Source: a virus. From it: a DNA stretch of 58,591 bases. Position 1 is the first letter of the stretch. Every line of letters starts with the position of its first letter. The translations under genes were made by a program, and so were the position numbers. The notes under the pieces are model-generated. The model was not told where the DNA came from and searched no databases. It saw only the letters and a program-made list of their open reading frames with translations. The stretch lies in IMG/VR virus record IMGVR_UViG_3300029624_000135, positions 1 through 58,591 of that record; one strand, given 5' to 3'. This document shows, piece by piece, positions 18,012-27,463 of the stretch.

Positions 18012-18355
18012 ATCTCACAATGTGTTTGATAATTGTGGAGCATGACAATCTCGAATATCTTTCCGTTGTACTTGAATGTTTGACCATCCACACTGAACGG
18101 TTTTAGTTCGCGGTTGTCTTCTTGGGAAATCAAATCCTCGGGAAACAATCCCTCTTCAATGAATTTCCTCAGCAGGTAATCAATGTTCTTGCAATAGAAC
18201 TTGGCCTTGTAGTCAATACCAGCACTTTTTCTTGCTGCAGGTTCGAACCTACCTTCAATGTCAAATTCTGCAGTTTCCTCGGTATTCAGTCCATCAGGTG
18301 CACTGACCTCGGTCACTATCATTATTTTGCCAGTATGTGGATATCTCTTAAGCAT
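17999..18355 (-). CDS. Head-closure-like connector protein
   Basis: A 118-residue beta-rich protein in the connector block between the capsid genes and the gp10-like gene. Position and size suggest a head-tail joining or head-closure protein. No motif identifies it further. It overlaps the upstream gene by 8 bp and the downstream one by 13 bp. Confidence 0.5.
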   Translation of the reverse strand: MLKRYPHTGKIMIVTEVSAPDGLNTEETAEFDIEGRFEPAARKSAGIDYKAKFYCKNIDYLLRKFIEEGLFPEDLISQEDNRELKPFSVDGQTFKYNGKIFEIVMLHNYQTHCEIWLE

Positions 18356-18674
18356 CTACGGAACTGATTCCAACATTAATGGGCGTTGGTCCAATTTCGT
18401 CAGCTTTAGGATCCTCATACTTGTTGTAAATGGCAAGAGCCCTATCCTTCAAGGTCTTTGTGTCGTACTTAACCGACAATTGTCCCTCCTTGAATTCAGG
18501 CAACATCGAAATGGTTACATAAAGGTCTGCCGAAACGAGTTCAACATCTTTCAAAGAACTTTCATCATATACAGCCGTCCCATCAACGGAACGGCCGATC
18601 AATGATGATTCAATATGATTTATCGGCACATTGGCCAATATTGGATTTGCTTGTATGGCTTCAAGGATGGTCAT
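18348..18674 (-). CDS. Head-tail connector (adaptor-like) protein
   Basis: A 108-residue protein directly downstream of the major capsid gene, overlapping it by one base. In siphoviruses this position is occupied by the adaptor (gp6/gp15-like) that binds the portal. The sequence is helical with a conserved-looking LKDRALAIYNKY segment. Assigned by place and size. Confidence 0.5.
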   Translation of the reverse strand: MTILEAIQANPILANVPINHIESSLIGRSVDGTAVYDESSLKDVELVSADLYVTISMLPEFKEGQLSVKYDTKTLKDRALAIYNKYEDPKADEIGPTPINVGISSVDA

Positions 18675-19951
18675 TAGACTCCAAGAGCAGTTTTCAAGGC
18701 TTCTTCATCCTCATCGGACAATGTATCAATCAACTTGATAAGGTCGGCATCCGTGATGTCTGAATCGACTTCATCATCCAATATGGTTTCAAGCTCAGAG
18801 ATAACTGTTGTTTTGGTCAAGTCTGATCCATAGATGGTAATGGTGGCATCACCTTCTATTTCTCCAGCATCAACCTCCAAGGATTCATTGGAATCCATAA
18901 TGAATATCGCATCCACGTTGTCCAATACCGGTACGGCCAATGCCTGTACGCTGGTATTCTCCTTCAATGGGTCGTTGGTACGGAAGATGGACCACAAGAT
19001 GAAATCATCAACGGTTGCATATTCCACATCCTTCACTGGACTGTCCTTTTCGGCAAGCTCACTCCAAGTAAGTGTTCCAAGGTCTGTAGAAGTGGTAAAC
19101 ACCACATTTCCACGTTGCCATGGCTCAACACTTGATTTCTGACCGTTTTTCTCTACCTGAACCACTTTATCGATAACGATGATGGTCAAGCCGTACTCCT
19201 CGGTAATGAACTCTTGAAGGTCTGCATTTTTAAGCCTGAAAAGGTTTGCAGATGGAATTCTTGAATATCCAGCAAAAGCATCTTTTACCTGAGCATTGGC
19301 CTTGAACTTATTGTATGTCACTTTGTCCATCCAAATGTATCTCAGGGCATAACCCATTTGTCTTGCCTTACTTGTGACATTCTCAATGTCATCGATAGGC
19401 CTGGCATCGGATTCTTTCCATGGCTCAACTACACCGAATTGGTTAGCAGCTGGCACACCAAAATCGATACGGATTCCGGTACCAGTGTTATCGGTTTCAT
19501 CGATTACGGTCACACCAGTGGATAAAGCCTGTAGGAACATGATGTCCAATCGCTCATAAACACCCTTGATGATGTCCACCCCATCTTGGAACAATTTCGC
19601 AACGATCTGCTTTTCCTTTTCGCCTCTGGCTTGTAGGTTCTTCAATTGTTGAAGCATCGATTCGTTCATCGATTTCTTCATACCCAATTTTGGAACCTCT
19701 CCTTCAGCGGAACTGTAAGAACCTCTCTTTTTCAATGGAAGAGGGGAATCAAGTGCTACGACATCGGCAGCAACAATGGATGTGTTGGTGCTCAATGAAG
19801 AGAATTTCATATCTGGGGAAAACTCCTTCTTAAGATATTTTGTGTGTTCATACACAACATCCTCGGGCTTCCCGTTTATCTTTTCAACAATCTTCTTGGC
19901 TACTCCACCAAGATATTTGCTTATGTAGTTTTTAAATATAGAAGCTACCAT
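18674..19951 (-). CDS. Major capsid protein (gpE-like family)
   Basis: A 425-residue protein with features of the major capsid protein E-like family: an N-terminal helical arm, a block of DVVALDSPLPLKKRGS followed by a long helix (KSMNESMLQQLKNLQARG) and a central domain with GVTVIDETDNTGTGIRIDFG and WMDKVTYNKFKAN. The last ~70 residues are acidic and helical (DEVDSDITDADLIKLID), an extension beyond the fold. It sits after decoration and scaffold genes, the usual order. No delta-domain protease was found nearby. Confidence 0.8.
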   Translation of the reverse strand: MVASIFKNYISKYLGGVAKKIVEKINGKPEDVVYEHTKYLKKEFSPDMKFSSLSTNTSIVAADVVALDSPLPLKKRGSYSSAEGEVPKLGMKKSMNESMLQQLKNLQARGEKEKQIVAKLFQDGVDIIKGVYERLDIMFLQALSTGVTVIDETDNTGTGIRIDFGVPAANQFGVVEPWKESDARPIDDIENVTSKARQMGYALRYIWMDKVTYNKFKANAQVKDAFAGYSRIPSANLFRLKNADLQEFITEEYGLTIIVIDKVVQVEKNGQKSSVEPWQRGNVVFTTSTDLGTLTWSELAEKDSPVKDVEYATVDDFILWSIFRTNDPLKENTSVQALAVPVLDNVDAIFIMDSNESLEVDAGEIEGDATITIYGSDLTKTTVISELETILDDEVDSDITDADLIKLIDTLSDEDEEALKTALGV

Positions 19952-19953
19952 AA

Positions 19954-20322
19954 TTATTCGCTAATAAATCGGATTAAACTCAAGGCTGTTTTCGCTCCTG
20001 CAGGTACAGCGTACTTGCAGTATGCTTCGTTCACGGTGCCTCTTACCATCACAGCTGCTTGAGGGTTATCCACACTCAAGGAAGCGACCAAAATACCTTT
20101 GTAGGTATGATCGGCTGGCAGGGTACCGTTTGTTGGCAGGGGTTTAAGGTTTCCGGTAGCATCCTCTTCGATGATAACATGGCCTGCGCTGATCTCAGAA
20201 TCGGCAAAACCAGTAACGTCAAGAGTACGTCCGCCCGTAATCCCCTCCAAATGATTGACAATGACTACCGAATCATTGGTAGTGTCAATGCTGGATTTTG
20301 AAGTTAAATTTGCTGTAGGCAT
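19954..20322 (-). CDS. Head decoration-like protein
   Basis: A 122-residue beta-rich protein two bases upstream of the major capsid gene. Position and the pattern DVTGFADSEISAGHVII ... YKGILVASL ... AVMVRGTVNEA resemble decoration proteins of the gpD/head-fibre type, which bind capsid threefold sites. Assigned by pattern and synteny. Confidence 0.6.
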   Translation of the reverse strand: MPTANLTSKSSIDTTNDSVVIVNHLEGITGGRTLDVTGFADSEISAGHVIIEEDATGNLKPLPTNGTLPADHTYKGILVASLSVDNPQAAVMVRGTVNEAYCKYAVPAGAKTALSLIRFISE

Positions 20323-20336
20323 GATTTAAATTTTTG

Positions 20337-21023
20337 TTAGACAATACTGTCAACAAGCTCATCAACCTCATCATCAGATGCTGTTTTATCATCGGTTGGG
20401 CCACCAGTTGGCAACCCTTTGAAAGATCCTCCGAAATCCTTACCTAAATCATCGAACTCCTCTTCCAACTCCTTGACCTGTTCTTCAAGTTTTTTATCAT
20501 CGTCCTTGATGATACGTGAAGCCCATTTCTTTTGAAGCTTTTCAGGAATCTTTGATTTTTTCAATGCCTCTGTAACCTGTTCAACCCACTCATCGGTTTC
20601 ATCCTTTTGCTTTAAGCTTTTGATGTCCTCTTTGAGTTCTTTCGCCCAGGCGGGCATATCCTTGTTAGACTTTTTGGAAATTCCATCGCCATCATCGTCG
20701 TCATCATCATCATCCGGGTCAGTAGTCTTTAAGAACTTCTTCTTGAATGTTTTGATGCCAGAGGTAACTTTACTATCGAATTTGGATTTCAAAGTTTTTG
20801 ACCCTTCAACAACTTGGTCAAACCCTTCTTCCTCTACGAATTCTGAAAATTCCTTGGAAGACAATAATTTTTTGAAGTCGATTTCTTCTTCTTCGTCTTG
20901 AGTTGATAATTCTTCGATTACCCCCTCGATTTGGTCTTCGGATTCAATTTTGATAAAATCTGCGAGACCCTCTTTAAGCCCTGCCTTTTTGAGTGCTTGC
21001 TTGAGTTTCTTTTTAAGATTCAT
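20337..21023 (-). CDS. Putative scaffold protein, acidic coiled coil
   Basis: The 228-residue protein is highly charged: a Lys-rich N-terminus, Glu/Asp-rich helices, a run of eight Asp near residues 103-110, and a coiled coil (about 120-195). It has no catalytic motif. Immediately upstream of decoration and capsid genes, this composition fits an internal scaffold that guides procapsid assembly. Scaffold proteins are poorly conserved, so the call rests on composition and order. Confidence 0.6.
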   Translation of the reverse strand: MNLKKKLKQALKKAGLKEGLADFIKIESEDQIEGVIEELSTQDEEEEIDFKKLLSSKEFSEFVEEEGFDQVVEGSKTLKSKFDSKVTSGIKTFKKKFLKTTDPDDDDDDDDGDGISKKSNKDMPAWAKELKEDIKSLKQKDETDEWVEQVTEALKKSKIPEKLQKKWASRIIKDDDKKLEEQVKELEEEFDDLGKDFGGSFKGLPTGGPTDDKTASDDEVDELVDSIV

Positions 21024-21104
21024 AGAACTTGTTTTCTCAAAAATATGTGAACACCGATTTTAAGAAGTGTAAATCGGTTCGCTATTTCAATAGCTTCAAC
21101 ATTT

Positions 21105-21434
21105 TCAAGAAACTAGGGAAGAATATACCGTCCTGCCCGTTGTGAAAGTCATCTCTGAAAGGTCATGGATTATCTCCTTCACATATGTGCCATCTTGGTT
21201 GTTAAGGATGTACCATTCATAGAAAAGCCTTCTTTTTTCGAGCATTCGCTTACTACGGTTTTTCATATTGTTCAATTTTTGATAGTAGGGAGTGGTTTTA
21301 AAGTATTCCTCGAACTCCTCATGGAGTTTGGTTATTTTTTGAAACTCAATGAACATTTCCTCAGGCGAGCAATCGAGTCCATAGGCATCTATATACCTTT
21401 GAGCGTTACTTAAGATATCCTCCCTAATATTCAC
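21105..21434 (-). CDS. Hypothetical helical head-module protein
   Basis: A 109-residue, helix-rich protein between the MuF-like gene (two bases apart) and the scaffold gene. It has no recognisable motif, signal or membrane helix. Its location suggests a minor head protein or regulator of assembly. An 80-base gap follows with no ORF. Confidence 0.55.
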   Translation of the reverse strand: MNIREDILSNAQRYIDAYGLDCSPEEMFIEFQKITKLHEEFEEYFKTTPYYQKLNNMKNRSKRMLEKRRLFYEWYILNNQDGTYVKEIIHDLSEMTFTTGRTVYSSLVS

Positions 21435-21436
21435 TT

Positions 21437-22477
21437 TTACTGTAGATTAAGTTTAAAACCCTCTTTGGTCTGTTTAAAATTGTCCTCAATGAAATATGGG
21501 GTTGAGTTCAATTTTTTCAATTTGTCTGCATTGTCGTTCAAAAACCTATTGGCCCTACCAGGTATCGTGCTAACAGGTTTGGGTAATTTCTTTGAAGTGT
21601 TGTTCAGGTATGCAATGAAATCCTTTTTTGACATCAGCTTGCTTGTGGTAAAACAAAGGCAGTTCGGATGCCAACCAACGAATTTGAATTCCTTCGGATA
21701 AAGCCCCTGCAGTTCATCACAAATATCATACTCTGGATGTGCTGGGCTAAGGTTTACCTGTACACCCAAAACGAATGGCAGGTTCTTCCTGCGCTCAACA
21801 TCGGATGCCCTATAGGCAATGTTGATTTCATTCCTTGCCAACCTCAATGCATTCTTGAAACTGGAACGATATACCCCAGTACCAGGATGATAGTTTTTGG
21901 CAGGGTCACTGAGCATCAGTTTTCCCGTTTCTGGATTCCTGAGCCTTCTGAACCTTTTGGTCGGCTGCTTCAGGTACCTCTGAATATCCCCTGATAGTTT
22001 AACTGCAGACCTTCCGGTGGTCAATCCCTCAGCAACGAAATAATCAAGCTGGGCACGTGTGGCCTCGGTTATGTTCCATACCCTTTGCGATAAAGTGAAC
22101 CCTCCCGATTTACGTTTAAGGAATGATTTAAAAGCCTCGGTATTTCTACTTAACATCGTGGCCTTTATGGATTCAGGTACATTGATTCCCTTGATATAAT
22201 TATCGACAAACTTGTCATTGTGGGAATCCGACATATCCCATGCCTTTTTTGTGGCATCAGATAAATGGTTGAACAGTATTTTGCGATACTTGGCCAATAC
22301 CTTGTCAACCTCTTTTTTGATTCTTTGGTTACGGTACCACAACTTAGATGACGAATTGACTTTGTACTTGCGTAAAACAGAAGCAAGCTCAGCGGACATG
22401 TTCGAGTATATCCGACTGAGCTGTCTTTCCTGTGATGTCAGGTACGCCAACAATATGTTGTGGTTTTCCTTTTCCAA
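21437..22477 (-). CDS. Minor head protein, MuF / SPP1 gp7-like
   Basis: The 346-residue protein carries the head-morphogenesis signature in its C-terminal third: an RNEINIAYR helix, then SPAHPEYDICDEL and GWHPNCLC, where Cys and His probably bind a metal. MuF/gp7 proteins ride in the head near the portal and help DNA delivery. The N-terminal ~200 residues are helical. It is located between portal and scaffold as expected. Confidence 0.85.
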   Translation of the reverse strand: MEKENHNILLAYLTSQERQLSRIYSNMSAELASVLRKYKVNSSSKLWYRNQRIKKEVDKVLAKYRKILFNHLSDATKKAWDMSDSHNDKFVDNYIKGINVPESIKATMLSRNTEAFKSFLKRKSGGFTLSQRVWNITEATRAQLDYFVAEGLTTGRSAVKLSGDIQRYLKQPTKRFRRLRNPETGKLMLSDPAKNYHPGTGVYRSSFKNALRLARNEINIAYRASDVERRKNLPFVLGVQVNLSPAHPEYDICDELQGLYPKEFKFVGWHPNCLCFTTSKLMSKKDFIAYLNNTSKKLPKPVSTIPGRANRFLNDNADKLKKLNSTPYFIEDNFKQTKEGFKLNLQ

Positions 22478-22478
22478 T

Positions 22479-22820
22479 TTACTTACCTAGCAAGGTTTTT
22501 TGTACGGATACCGGGTTCACTCCAAAGGTTCCTTGGGCTGATGGTTTCCATGGTCCCTTTTCACAAACTGTTCTTACAGTGAGCTGCTTGTCCCCTTTAT
22601 CGGTTTTTACCTTTACCGATACATCGTACATTACATCCGATTCCTTTTTAGTATCCCCAATTTCAAATGATTTGATTGGATTGGGAAGAAGCGACTGTAG
22701 CTTCTGGAACGTGTTCTGGGTGCGGTAAGTCAATTGACATTGCTCCAATAATTTTTTATAGTCCCCTTTCTTAAAGGCTTCCATAAAGTTTTTAACTGAT
22801 TCTTTGGCCTTGTTTTCCAT
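22479..22820 (-). CDS. NTF2-like hypothetical protein
   Basis: A 113-residue protein with an alpha-plus-beta pattern: KESVKNFMEAFKKGDYKKLLEQC followed by a four-strand curved sheet, like NTF2/SnoaL cone folds (similar to small Bacteroidota DUF4878-type proteins). It lies between portal and MuF-like genes. Role in the head is unknown; it shares one base with the next upstream gene. Confidence 0.5.
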   Translation of the reverse strand: MENKAKESVKNFMEAFKKGDYKKLLEQCQLTYRTQNTFQKLQSLLPNPIKSFEIGDTKKESDVMYDVSVKVKTDKGDKQLTVRTVCEKGPWKPSAQGTFGVNPVSVQKTLLGK

Positions 22821-23029
22821 TATATATTGATTTTAGTTACACGCTTTTTCTTGTGCGAACATCGCTTTGTGGATGCATAGTTCCCATTGCTGGGCCTGAA
22901 TCTATTTTTGGGTTTTTCATAGGCAATACCATAAACCTTCTCATTGATTTCCTCTACAGCCTTCCTGTAAGGTTTGCCACCGAACAGAACCCACTTCATT
23001 TTCATTGTGAATGCCTTGATTCTTTTCAT
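22820..23029 (-). CDS. Small basic hypothetical protein
   Basis: A 69-residue, strongly basic protein (KKKRVTK near its C-terminus) in the head module, overlapping both neighbours. Its charge suggests nucleic acid contact. Not recognised. Confidence 0.5.
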   Translation of the reverse strand: MKRIKAFTMKMKWVLFGGKPYRKAVEEINEKVYGIAYEKPKNRFRPSNGNYASTKRCSHKKKRVTKINI

Positions 23030-23478
23030 TGCTCACTTTTATCATACCTCATGTCTGGCTTTGGCATACTGTTCAACCGAGTCGCCTTGATTGTATTCCT
23101 GCCTTCCAGTATTGCCTTGCACACTCGGTGCCATCCATCACAAATGATTCCTTGGTCATCCAAAATGATGGGATGCTTCAAATCCGTATTCTCTACACGA
23201 TTGCAGTGATGTATGAAATCATCAAACGACATTGTTTCTCCCCATGCACCACCACTCAAGTTGATACCAGCCAACGGCATATCGAAAAAAGGAAACTTCT
23301 TGGAGTGTTGAATCAACTTCAAAGTGCTCCACCTGGCATTGCCATCATCAAACTCATTTTCATGAAGTTCAATTCCATCGACAGGAACAACAGGTGGTTG
23401 CTCCACATTCATTTCACAGCTAATGGCCTCATATTCCTTTACTTCCACGAATTCAAAACCTTCTCCCTTTATTGGCAT
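23026..23478 (-). CDS. ParB/sulfiredoxin-fold-like protein
   Basis: The 150-residue protein ends with HPIILDDQGIICDGWHRV followed by a helix and ATRL, the D-G-x-H-R pattern of ParB-type N-terminal domains (usual G-x-H-R). No DNA-binding HTH domain follows. ParB-like folds bind or hydrolyse CTP or act as nucleases. It lies between portal and a small basic gene, an unusual place for such a domain. Its role in packaging or injection is unknown. Confidence 0.6.
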   Translation of the reverse strand: MPIKGEGFEFVEVKEYEAISCEMNVEQPPVVPVDGIELHENEFDDGNARWSTLKLIQHSKKFPFFDMPLAGINLSGGAWGETMSFDDFIHHCNRVENTDLKHPIILDDQGIICDGWHRVCKAILEGRNTIKATRLNSMPKPDMRYDKSEQ

Positions 23479-23480
23479 CC

Positions 23481-24848
23481 CTAAACGTTTAATGTTCCAC
23501 CCAAAACCTCAGACTCACGCTTTGATTCTTCGGTAAGATTATCCTCTTCCTGTTTGATATCATCCACCAAAGGATTGTTCTTCATGGCAGTTTTTTGGCT
23601 CATTACCTGCTTGCCTCCACTGGCCTCGGTCAGTATCTCAATGGTTTCTTTAAGGTTTTGAGGTAGTATGCTCGTGAATTGTATGTCTACTTCAAGTTCT
23701 TCAGAAACAGTATTCTCTCCTTTGAGAATATTGTTCATTCCAGCCTTCATGATATTGATGGCACGGCTTACCACGGTAACATAATCGCCCATGTCCCATT
23801 TTGCTTTGATAATGGAACCAAAGAACAACAGTTCCAATGCCACTCCGGATATGCTGCCCAGACCTTTAACGGAATCATAGGTCAGGTCGGGAGTGTCGGT
23901 CATGCCATAAATCAATCCTTTATTGGTGTCCAATTCCATTTTTGTGGATTCCGGTGCATGGTCCCATGACAGTACATCTAGGTCGGCCTCAATGATATTT
24001 CCTTTGTCAGTTTCGATAACATCAAGTTTGATGATTTTACCTGTATCATCCTTTTTAGGAAATGATTTCACACCTCCCTTGGCCTTGTACATCGGTGCTC
24101 CGAAATAATCATTGGTATCGGCCCACTTGGAGAACCGCATCTCGAATCTGTCTATCAACTGTACAACCTCCCACCATTCAGGTTTATCCTGAGACAAATA
24201 CACTACTGGTATCTTCCCGAATGGGTTTTCTTGTGGGTATCCTTCAACTGGCTCCCATTTGGAACCATCCCCTTTGCTGAGAATCACTTTATCCTTTGTC
24301 CATACATACAGGTACTTCACATCCTTTTCTCCTTCACGTGCGGTGTATTCCCATCCAAAGGCCACCATATCCCCATATGCATCAATAACTGGGAAAACCT
24401 TTCCATTGTCATTTGACAGCACTCTAGCTTTCAAATAAGGATCCTCCCCTTCTTTTTTGACATGGAAGAAAACCAAACTTGCTTCCGTCTCGGATTTTGA
24501 AGTTTTACAGAAATCCAATAGCAGCTGGTTCATTCTCAACTTCCCCCAAATTTGACTGACTTTTGATATATCATCTGTCTCATCCTTTGACACCAACTTG
24601 ACAGGACTTCCAAAAAGGAAAGATGCAGCGCTCTTAACGATTTTACGCTGGAAAGGAATGGCTATCTTGGTAACTGGAATTACCTCGTTTTTGACAACCT
24701 TGTCCTTTCTCTTGCCCACTTGGGTATCTCGGATATCACGCTCGTTGTTGTATTCACGTGCGTAATCAGGCACACCTTTCTTGGCCGTGAATGATTCATA
24801 GGCCTTGGTGATGTCACCCGATTCTATCAATGCTAATAGTTCTTCCAT
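23481..24848 (-). CDS. Portal protein (SPP1 gp6-like)
   Basis: The 455-residue protein matches SPP1-type portals in length and pattern: KIAIPFQRKIVKSAASFLFG and later FEMRFSKWADTNDYFG, a stem-like region, and a helical C-terminal crown. Portals form the dodecameric ring through which DNA enters the head. It lies 9 bp downstream of the large terminase, the standard order. Confidence 0.88.
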   Translation of the reverse strand: MEELLALIESGDITKAYESFTAKKGVPDYAREYNNERDIRDTQVGKRKDKVVKNEVIPVTKIAIPFQRKIVKSAASFLFGSPVKLVSKDETDDISKVSQIWGKLRMNQLLLDFCKTSKSETEASLVFFHVKKEGEDPYLKARVLSNDNGKVFPVIDAYGDMVAFGWEYTAREGEKDVKYLYVWTKDKVILSKGDGSKWEPVEGYPQENPFGKIPVVYLSQDKPEWWEVVQLIDRFEMRFSKWADTNDYFGAPMYKAKGGVKSFPKKDDTGKIIKLDVIETDKGNIIEADLDVLSWDHAPESTKMELDTNKGLIYGMTDTPDLTYDSVKGLGSISGVALELLFFGSIIKAKWDMGDYVTVVSRAINIMKAGMNNILKGENTVSEELEVDIQFTSILPQNLKETIEILTEASGGKQVMSQKTAMKNNPLVDDIKQEEDNLTEESKRESEVLGGTLNV

Positions 24849-24857
24849 AATTTTTAT

Positions 24858-26348
24858 TTATAACAGCCCTAGATCGTCGGCATTGACCTCCGATTCATGG
24901 ACTTGATTACCTTGTGTTTCTTTTTCTATGATACCGGTCAGTACATCTGGTGCATCATCAAAATCATTCGCCTTGAACATCTTTTTGAACTTTGTAATGT
25001 GTTTGTACATAATTGGGTCCTTGATATGCCAGCTTTCTGGGAAAACAATACAATTGTTGACCGTGGCAGAATTTGAATAGACTCTCGCCTCCTTATTGTC
25101 GCTTTGATGGAATGAATCGTATTCCACCCTATGGTCATCGACCAACTTCTTCACGTTCCGATAAAAGCCTTTTCCACCATTATTGCTCTCGATATGGGCT
25201 TTCCTGACCCTGTTCTTTTTAATTAAGTTGGCGGTCATTGGCTCCGTTACATCCATCCCTTTGTCAGTGTACACCCAGTCGAGTATGTAATAGTGTGGGT
25301 CATTGTCATCCAATGGAACACCATAGTTGATGCTGCATAGGTAATTGTCCCCGCTATCTGCCGTATCGGTGTAGTTCTTGATGGTCTTGAACTTGGGCAC
25401 CTTCCTGTAAGTCTTGAAAGGTTTTGGATACATCAACCCTTCTTTGTTCTGTGGGTCTCCTTGATAAAGACAATCGAACTTATCCGGGTCCTTTGCCCTA
25501 GTAGCTTCCAGTTTCTTCAATGAATGCCTATATGGCCACAAAGGCTCCCCTTCTTCCCTTGGATCGATTTTATTGGGCTTTCCCTCCTTGATGGCCTGAA
25601 AGTTTATCATCAGAAACTGGCCATGGTCCAATCGTGAAATCACATCATCCAAATCTTCGGTACCATCGTAGTGGACCACGAAACCTTTTTCATCCAACAT
25701 TGCGATAAGGTCGGATTCGCTCCACCTGGTGAACGTGATAAGAACCTGCGAATCATTGTGAAGCCTTGAATCGGATACGGTAATGTACCAATCCCAAACA
25801 GCTTTTTGGGTCACTGGAGAATTACCATCCTTCCATCCCTTGTAAAGGTCATCCAGAATAAGAATATCAACAGGGTCTCCCGTCAATGGACCATCTACAC
25901 CTACAAACTTCATGGAACCATCCGAATTGAGCGATTCCCTTTCCATATTTGTGTTTGATTTTGCCTTAGTGGAACCGCGCTCAGGATATGCCACATGTGG
26001 AAATATATTCCTGTACGATGGCTCTCGGATGATATTGATTATCTCCCTACCGAACTTCTGCGCCTTGGTTGCCGAATAGCTGACAATGGCCATCTTTTCA
26101 TCTGGCCTGATACCTGAAATGAAAGCAGGTAATCTCCTGGTACTTGCTTCGGATTTTCCGTGCTGTGGTGGCATGGAAGAAATAAGGTTCTTTATATCCC
26201 CTTTTGCGAACCGGTTTAAAATGTCATAGAACGTTTTATGAAACCACTCTGGAACAAACTTGTCGAAAGTGGCCATTGTGAACTCAAAAAGATTGTCCTG
26301 TCTGATGAGCCTTTCAAGTTCAATAATCTCTTCATTCGTCAGACTCAT
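24858..26348 (-). CDS. terL: Terminase large subunit
   Basis: The 496-residue motor has a Walker A variant PPQHGKS (residues 60-66), Walker B LILDD (163-167), a coupling TFTRW segment (about 205-209), and a C-terminal RNase H-like nuclease with Asp in DTADSG (328), Glu in HIESN (385-389) and DDAPDVLTG (464-472). It cuts concatemeric DNA and pumps it into the head. It overlaps the small subunit by 17 bp. Motifs indicate an active enzyme; packaging type (pac or cos) cannot be told. Confidence 0.93.
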   Translation of the reverse strand: MSLTNEEIIELERLIRQDNLFEFTMATFDKFVPEWFHKTFYDILNRFAKGDIKNLISSMPPQHGKSEASTRRLPAFISGIRPDEKMAIVSYSATKAQKFGREIINIIREPSYRNIFPHVAYPERGSTKAKSNTNMERESLNSDGSMKFVGVDGPLTGDPVDILILDDLYKGWKDGNSPVTQKAVWDWYITVSDSRLHNDSQVLITFTRWSESDLIAMLDEKGFVVHYDGTEDLDDVISRLDHGQFLMINFQAIKEGKPNKIDPREEGEPLWPYRHSLKKLEATRAKDPDKFDCLYQGDPQNKEGLMYPKPFKTYRKVPKFKTIKNYTDTADSGDNYLCSINYGVPLDDNDPHYYILDWVYTDKGMDVTEPMTANLIKKNRVRKAHIESNNGGKGFYRNVKKLVDDHRVEYDSFHQSDNKEARVYSNSATVNNCIVFPESWHIKDPIMYKHITKFKKMFKANDFDDAPDVLTGIIEKETQGNQVHESEVNADDLGLL

Positions 26349-26829
26349 TCATTTTTTTCTTCAATGCAGCAATTCTTGCCTTTCGGTCTTCTTCATTCAA
26401 AACAAGAGCTTCACCTCCTGTTGTATGATCAATGTTCTTGGAATCCCTCCACTTATCAGGTTGCCTGTTCTTTAACCAGAATATCTGTGCGGTTGGGTCT
26501 GGAACAACTGTCTTAGTTGTTTGTGTGGTTTTGATGATACCTTGATTTGGGTCGTTCTCAGTCTTGCTTTCAGTGTATTGATATCCAATGGCACGTTGGA
26601 ACAGCTTTTGGGCAACTTCACTGTCTGCAATTTCCTTTCCTTTTCTTAGGGACTCCGAAAACTTCGGAAATTTGATTTTCCATAAGTTGATCGTGGATTC
26701 TGCTACCTCAAAGAAATCTGCCATTTGCTTATCGGTAAATCCAGCCAAAGAAAGTTTGTAAGCTTGTTCATTGAAGCTTGGGTCGTACTTCGTTGGCCTA
26801 CCCCCTTTATCTTTTTCCCCTTCTTCCAT
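26332..26829 (-). CDS. terS: Terminase small subunit
   Basis: The 165-residue protein has a helix-turn-helix at about residues 27-55 (LSLAGFTDKQMADFFEVAEST), a central coiled region and a C-terminal segment with PDTAQIFWLKNR-like sequence (DPTAQIFWLKNRQP), characteristic of small terminases that recognise packaging sites. It directly precedes terL with overlap. Confidence 0.88.
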   Translation of the reverse strand: MEEGEKDKGGRPTKYDPSFNEQAYKLSLAGFTDKQMADFFEVAESTINLWKIKFPKFSESLRKGKEIADSEVAQKLFQRAIGYQYTESKTENDPNQGIIKTTQTTKTVVPDPTAQIFWLKNRQPDKWRDSKNIDHTTGGEALVLNEEDRKARIAALKKKMNESDE

Positions 26830-26831
26830 TT

Positions 26832-27179
26832 CTATGAATATTTGTACCTGAAACCCTGAAATCCTTTTTTGACTTCATAGGGTCTTGGTAGTTTTTCAAA
26901 ATCAATAAGGGTTATCCAGTGATTTGAGTGCATTGAAGAACCATCCGAGAATTCTTTGGTACCTGCGCCCATGTGATCAACAAATCTTGCTCTCCACCTA
27001 ACCCTGTTTCCGATAACTATGTAAACCCATTGAAAGTCCCTCTTAGGTTTAAATGGGAGTCTCCACCAAAAGAACCATCCATTATCACCTTTGCACATCA
27101 GGAAGTTTTCAATCTGTTCCCGATATGGTTTTTCCGATAATTGTTCTTTTCCAAGAGTTACATAGATATCAGCTATCAT
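26832..27179 (-). CDS. Hypothetical protein of the terminase operon
   Basis: A 115-residue protein rich in Trp and aromatic residues (GWFFWWRLPF, VRWRARFVDHMG), with an alternating strand pattern that recalls small RNA/DNA-binding barrels (PUA/EVE-like), but I cannot establish the family. It overlaps the coiled-coil gene by 11 bp and ends 3 bp before terS. Confidence 0.55.
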   Translation of the reverse strand: MIADIYVTLGKEQLSEKPYREQIENFLMCKGDNGWFFWWRLPFKPKRDFQWVYIVIGNRVRWRARFVDHMGAGTKEFSDGSSMHSNHWITLIDFEKLPRPYEVKKGFQGFRYKYS

Positions 27180-27387
27180 CAGTTTCCAACAGTCCCTCGG
27201 CTAAATCGATGATAGTCTCATCTTCTTCAATTTTAGCCTTCAATTCGACAAACTGTTGTTTCTGGTTTGATGAAGCTTGATTTTTGTCTACCAACAATTC
27301 CAGGTCCTTGAGTTTGTCCTTGTGACGGCTCAATCTACTTTTGAGTACATCGATGAGTGCCATAAGTCTGTTCCTATAATTTACCAT
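27169..27387 (-). CDS. Small coiled-coil protein, first gene of the late operon
   Basis: A 72-residue, almost wholly helical, charged protein. The ATG at 27387 is preferred; the longer reading would need TTG at 27411. It begins the run of late genes, and the 130 bp upstream (to the tRNA) carries no ORF. Function unknown; small helical proteins here can help the small terminase. Confidence 0.5.
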   Translation of the reverse strand: MVNYRNRLMALIDVLKSRLSRHKDKLKDLELLVDKNQASSNQKQQFVELKAKIEEDETIIDLAEGLLETDDS

Positions 27388-27463
27388 TGTTGGGTTTTTG
27401 AAGTCCAACAATATAGTTAATAATTAATTTCTTTGGCCCTAGCTATCGGTTTGATCAGAACCG

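Noticed and set aside
20695-20717. Asp-coding GAT/GAC run viewed as a microsatellite
   Set aside because: It codes for an acidic stretch of the scaffold protein; its codons vary, so slippage is unlikely.
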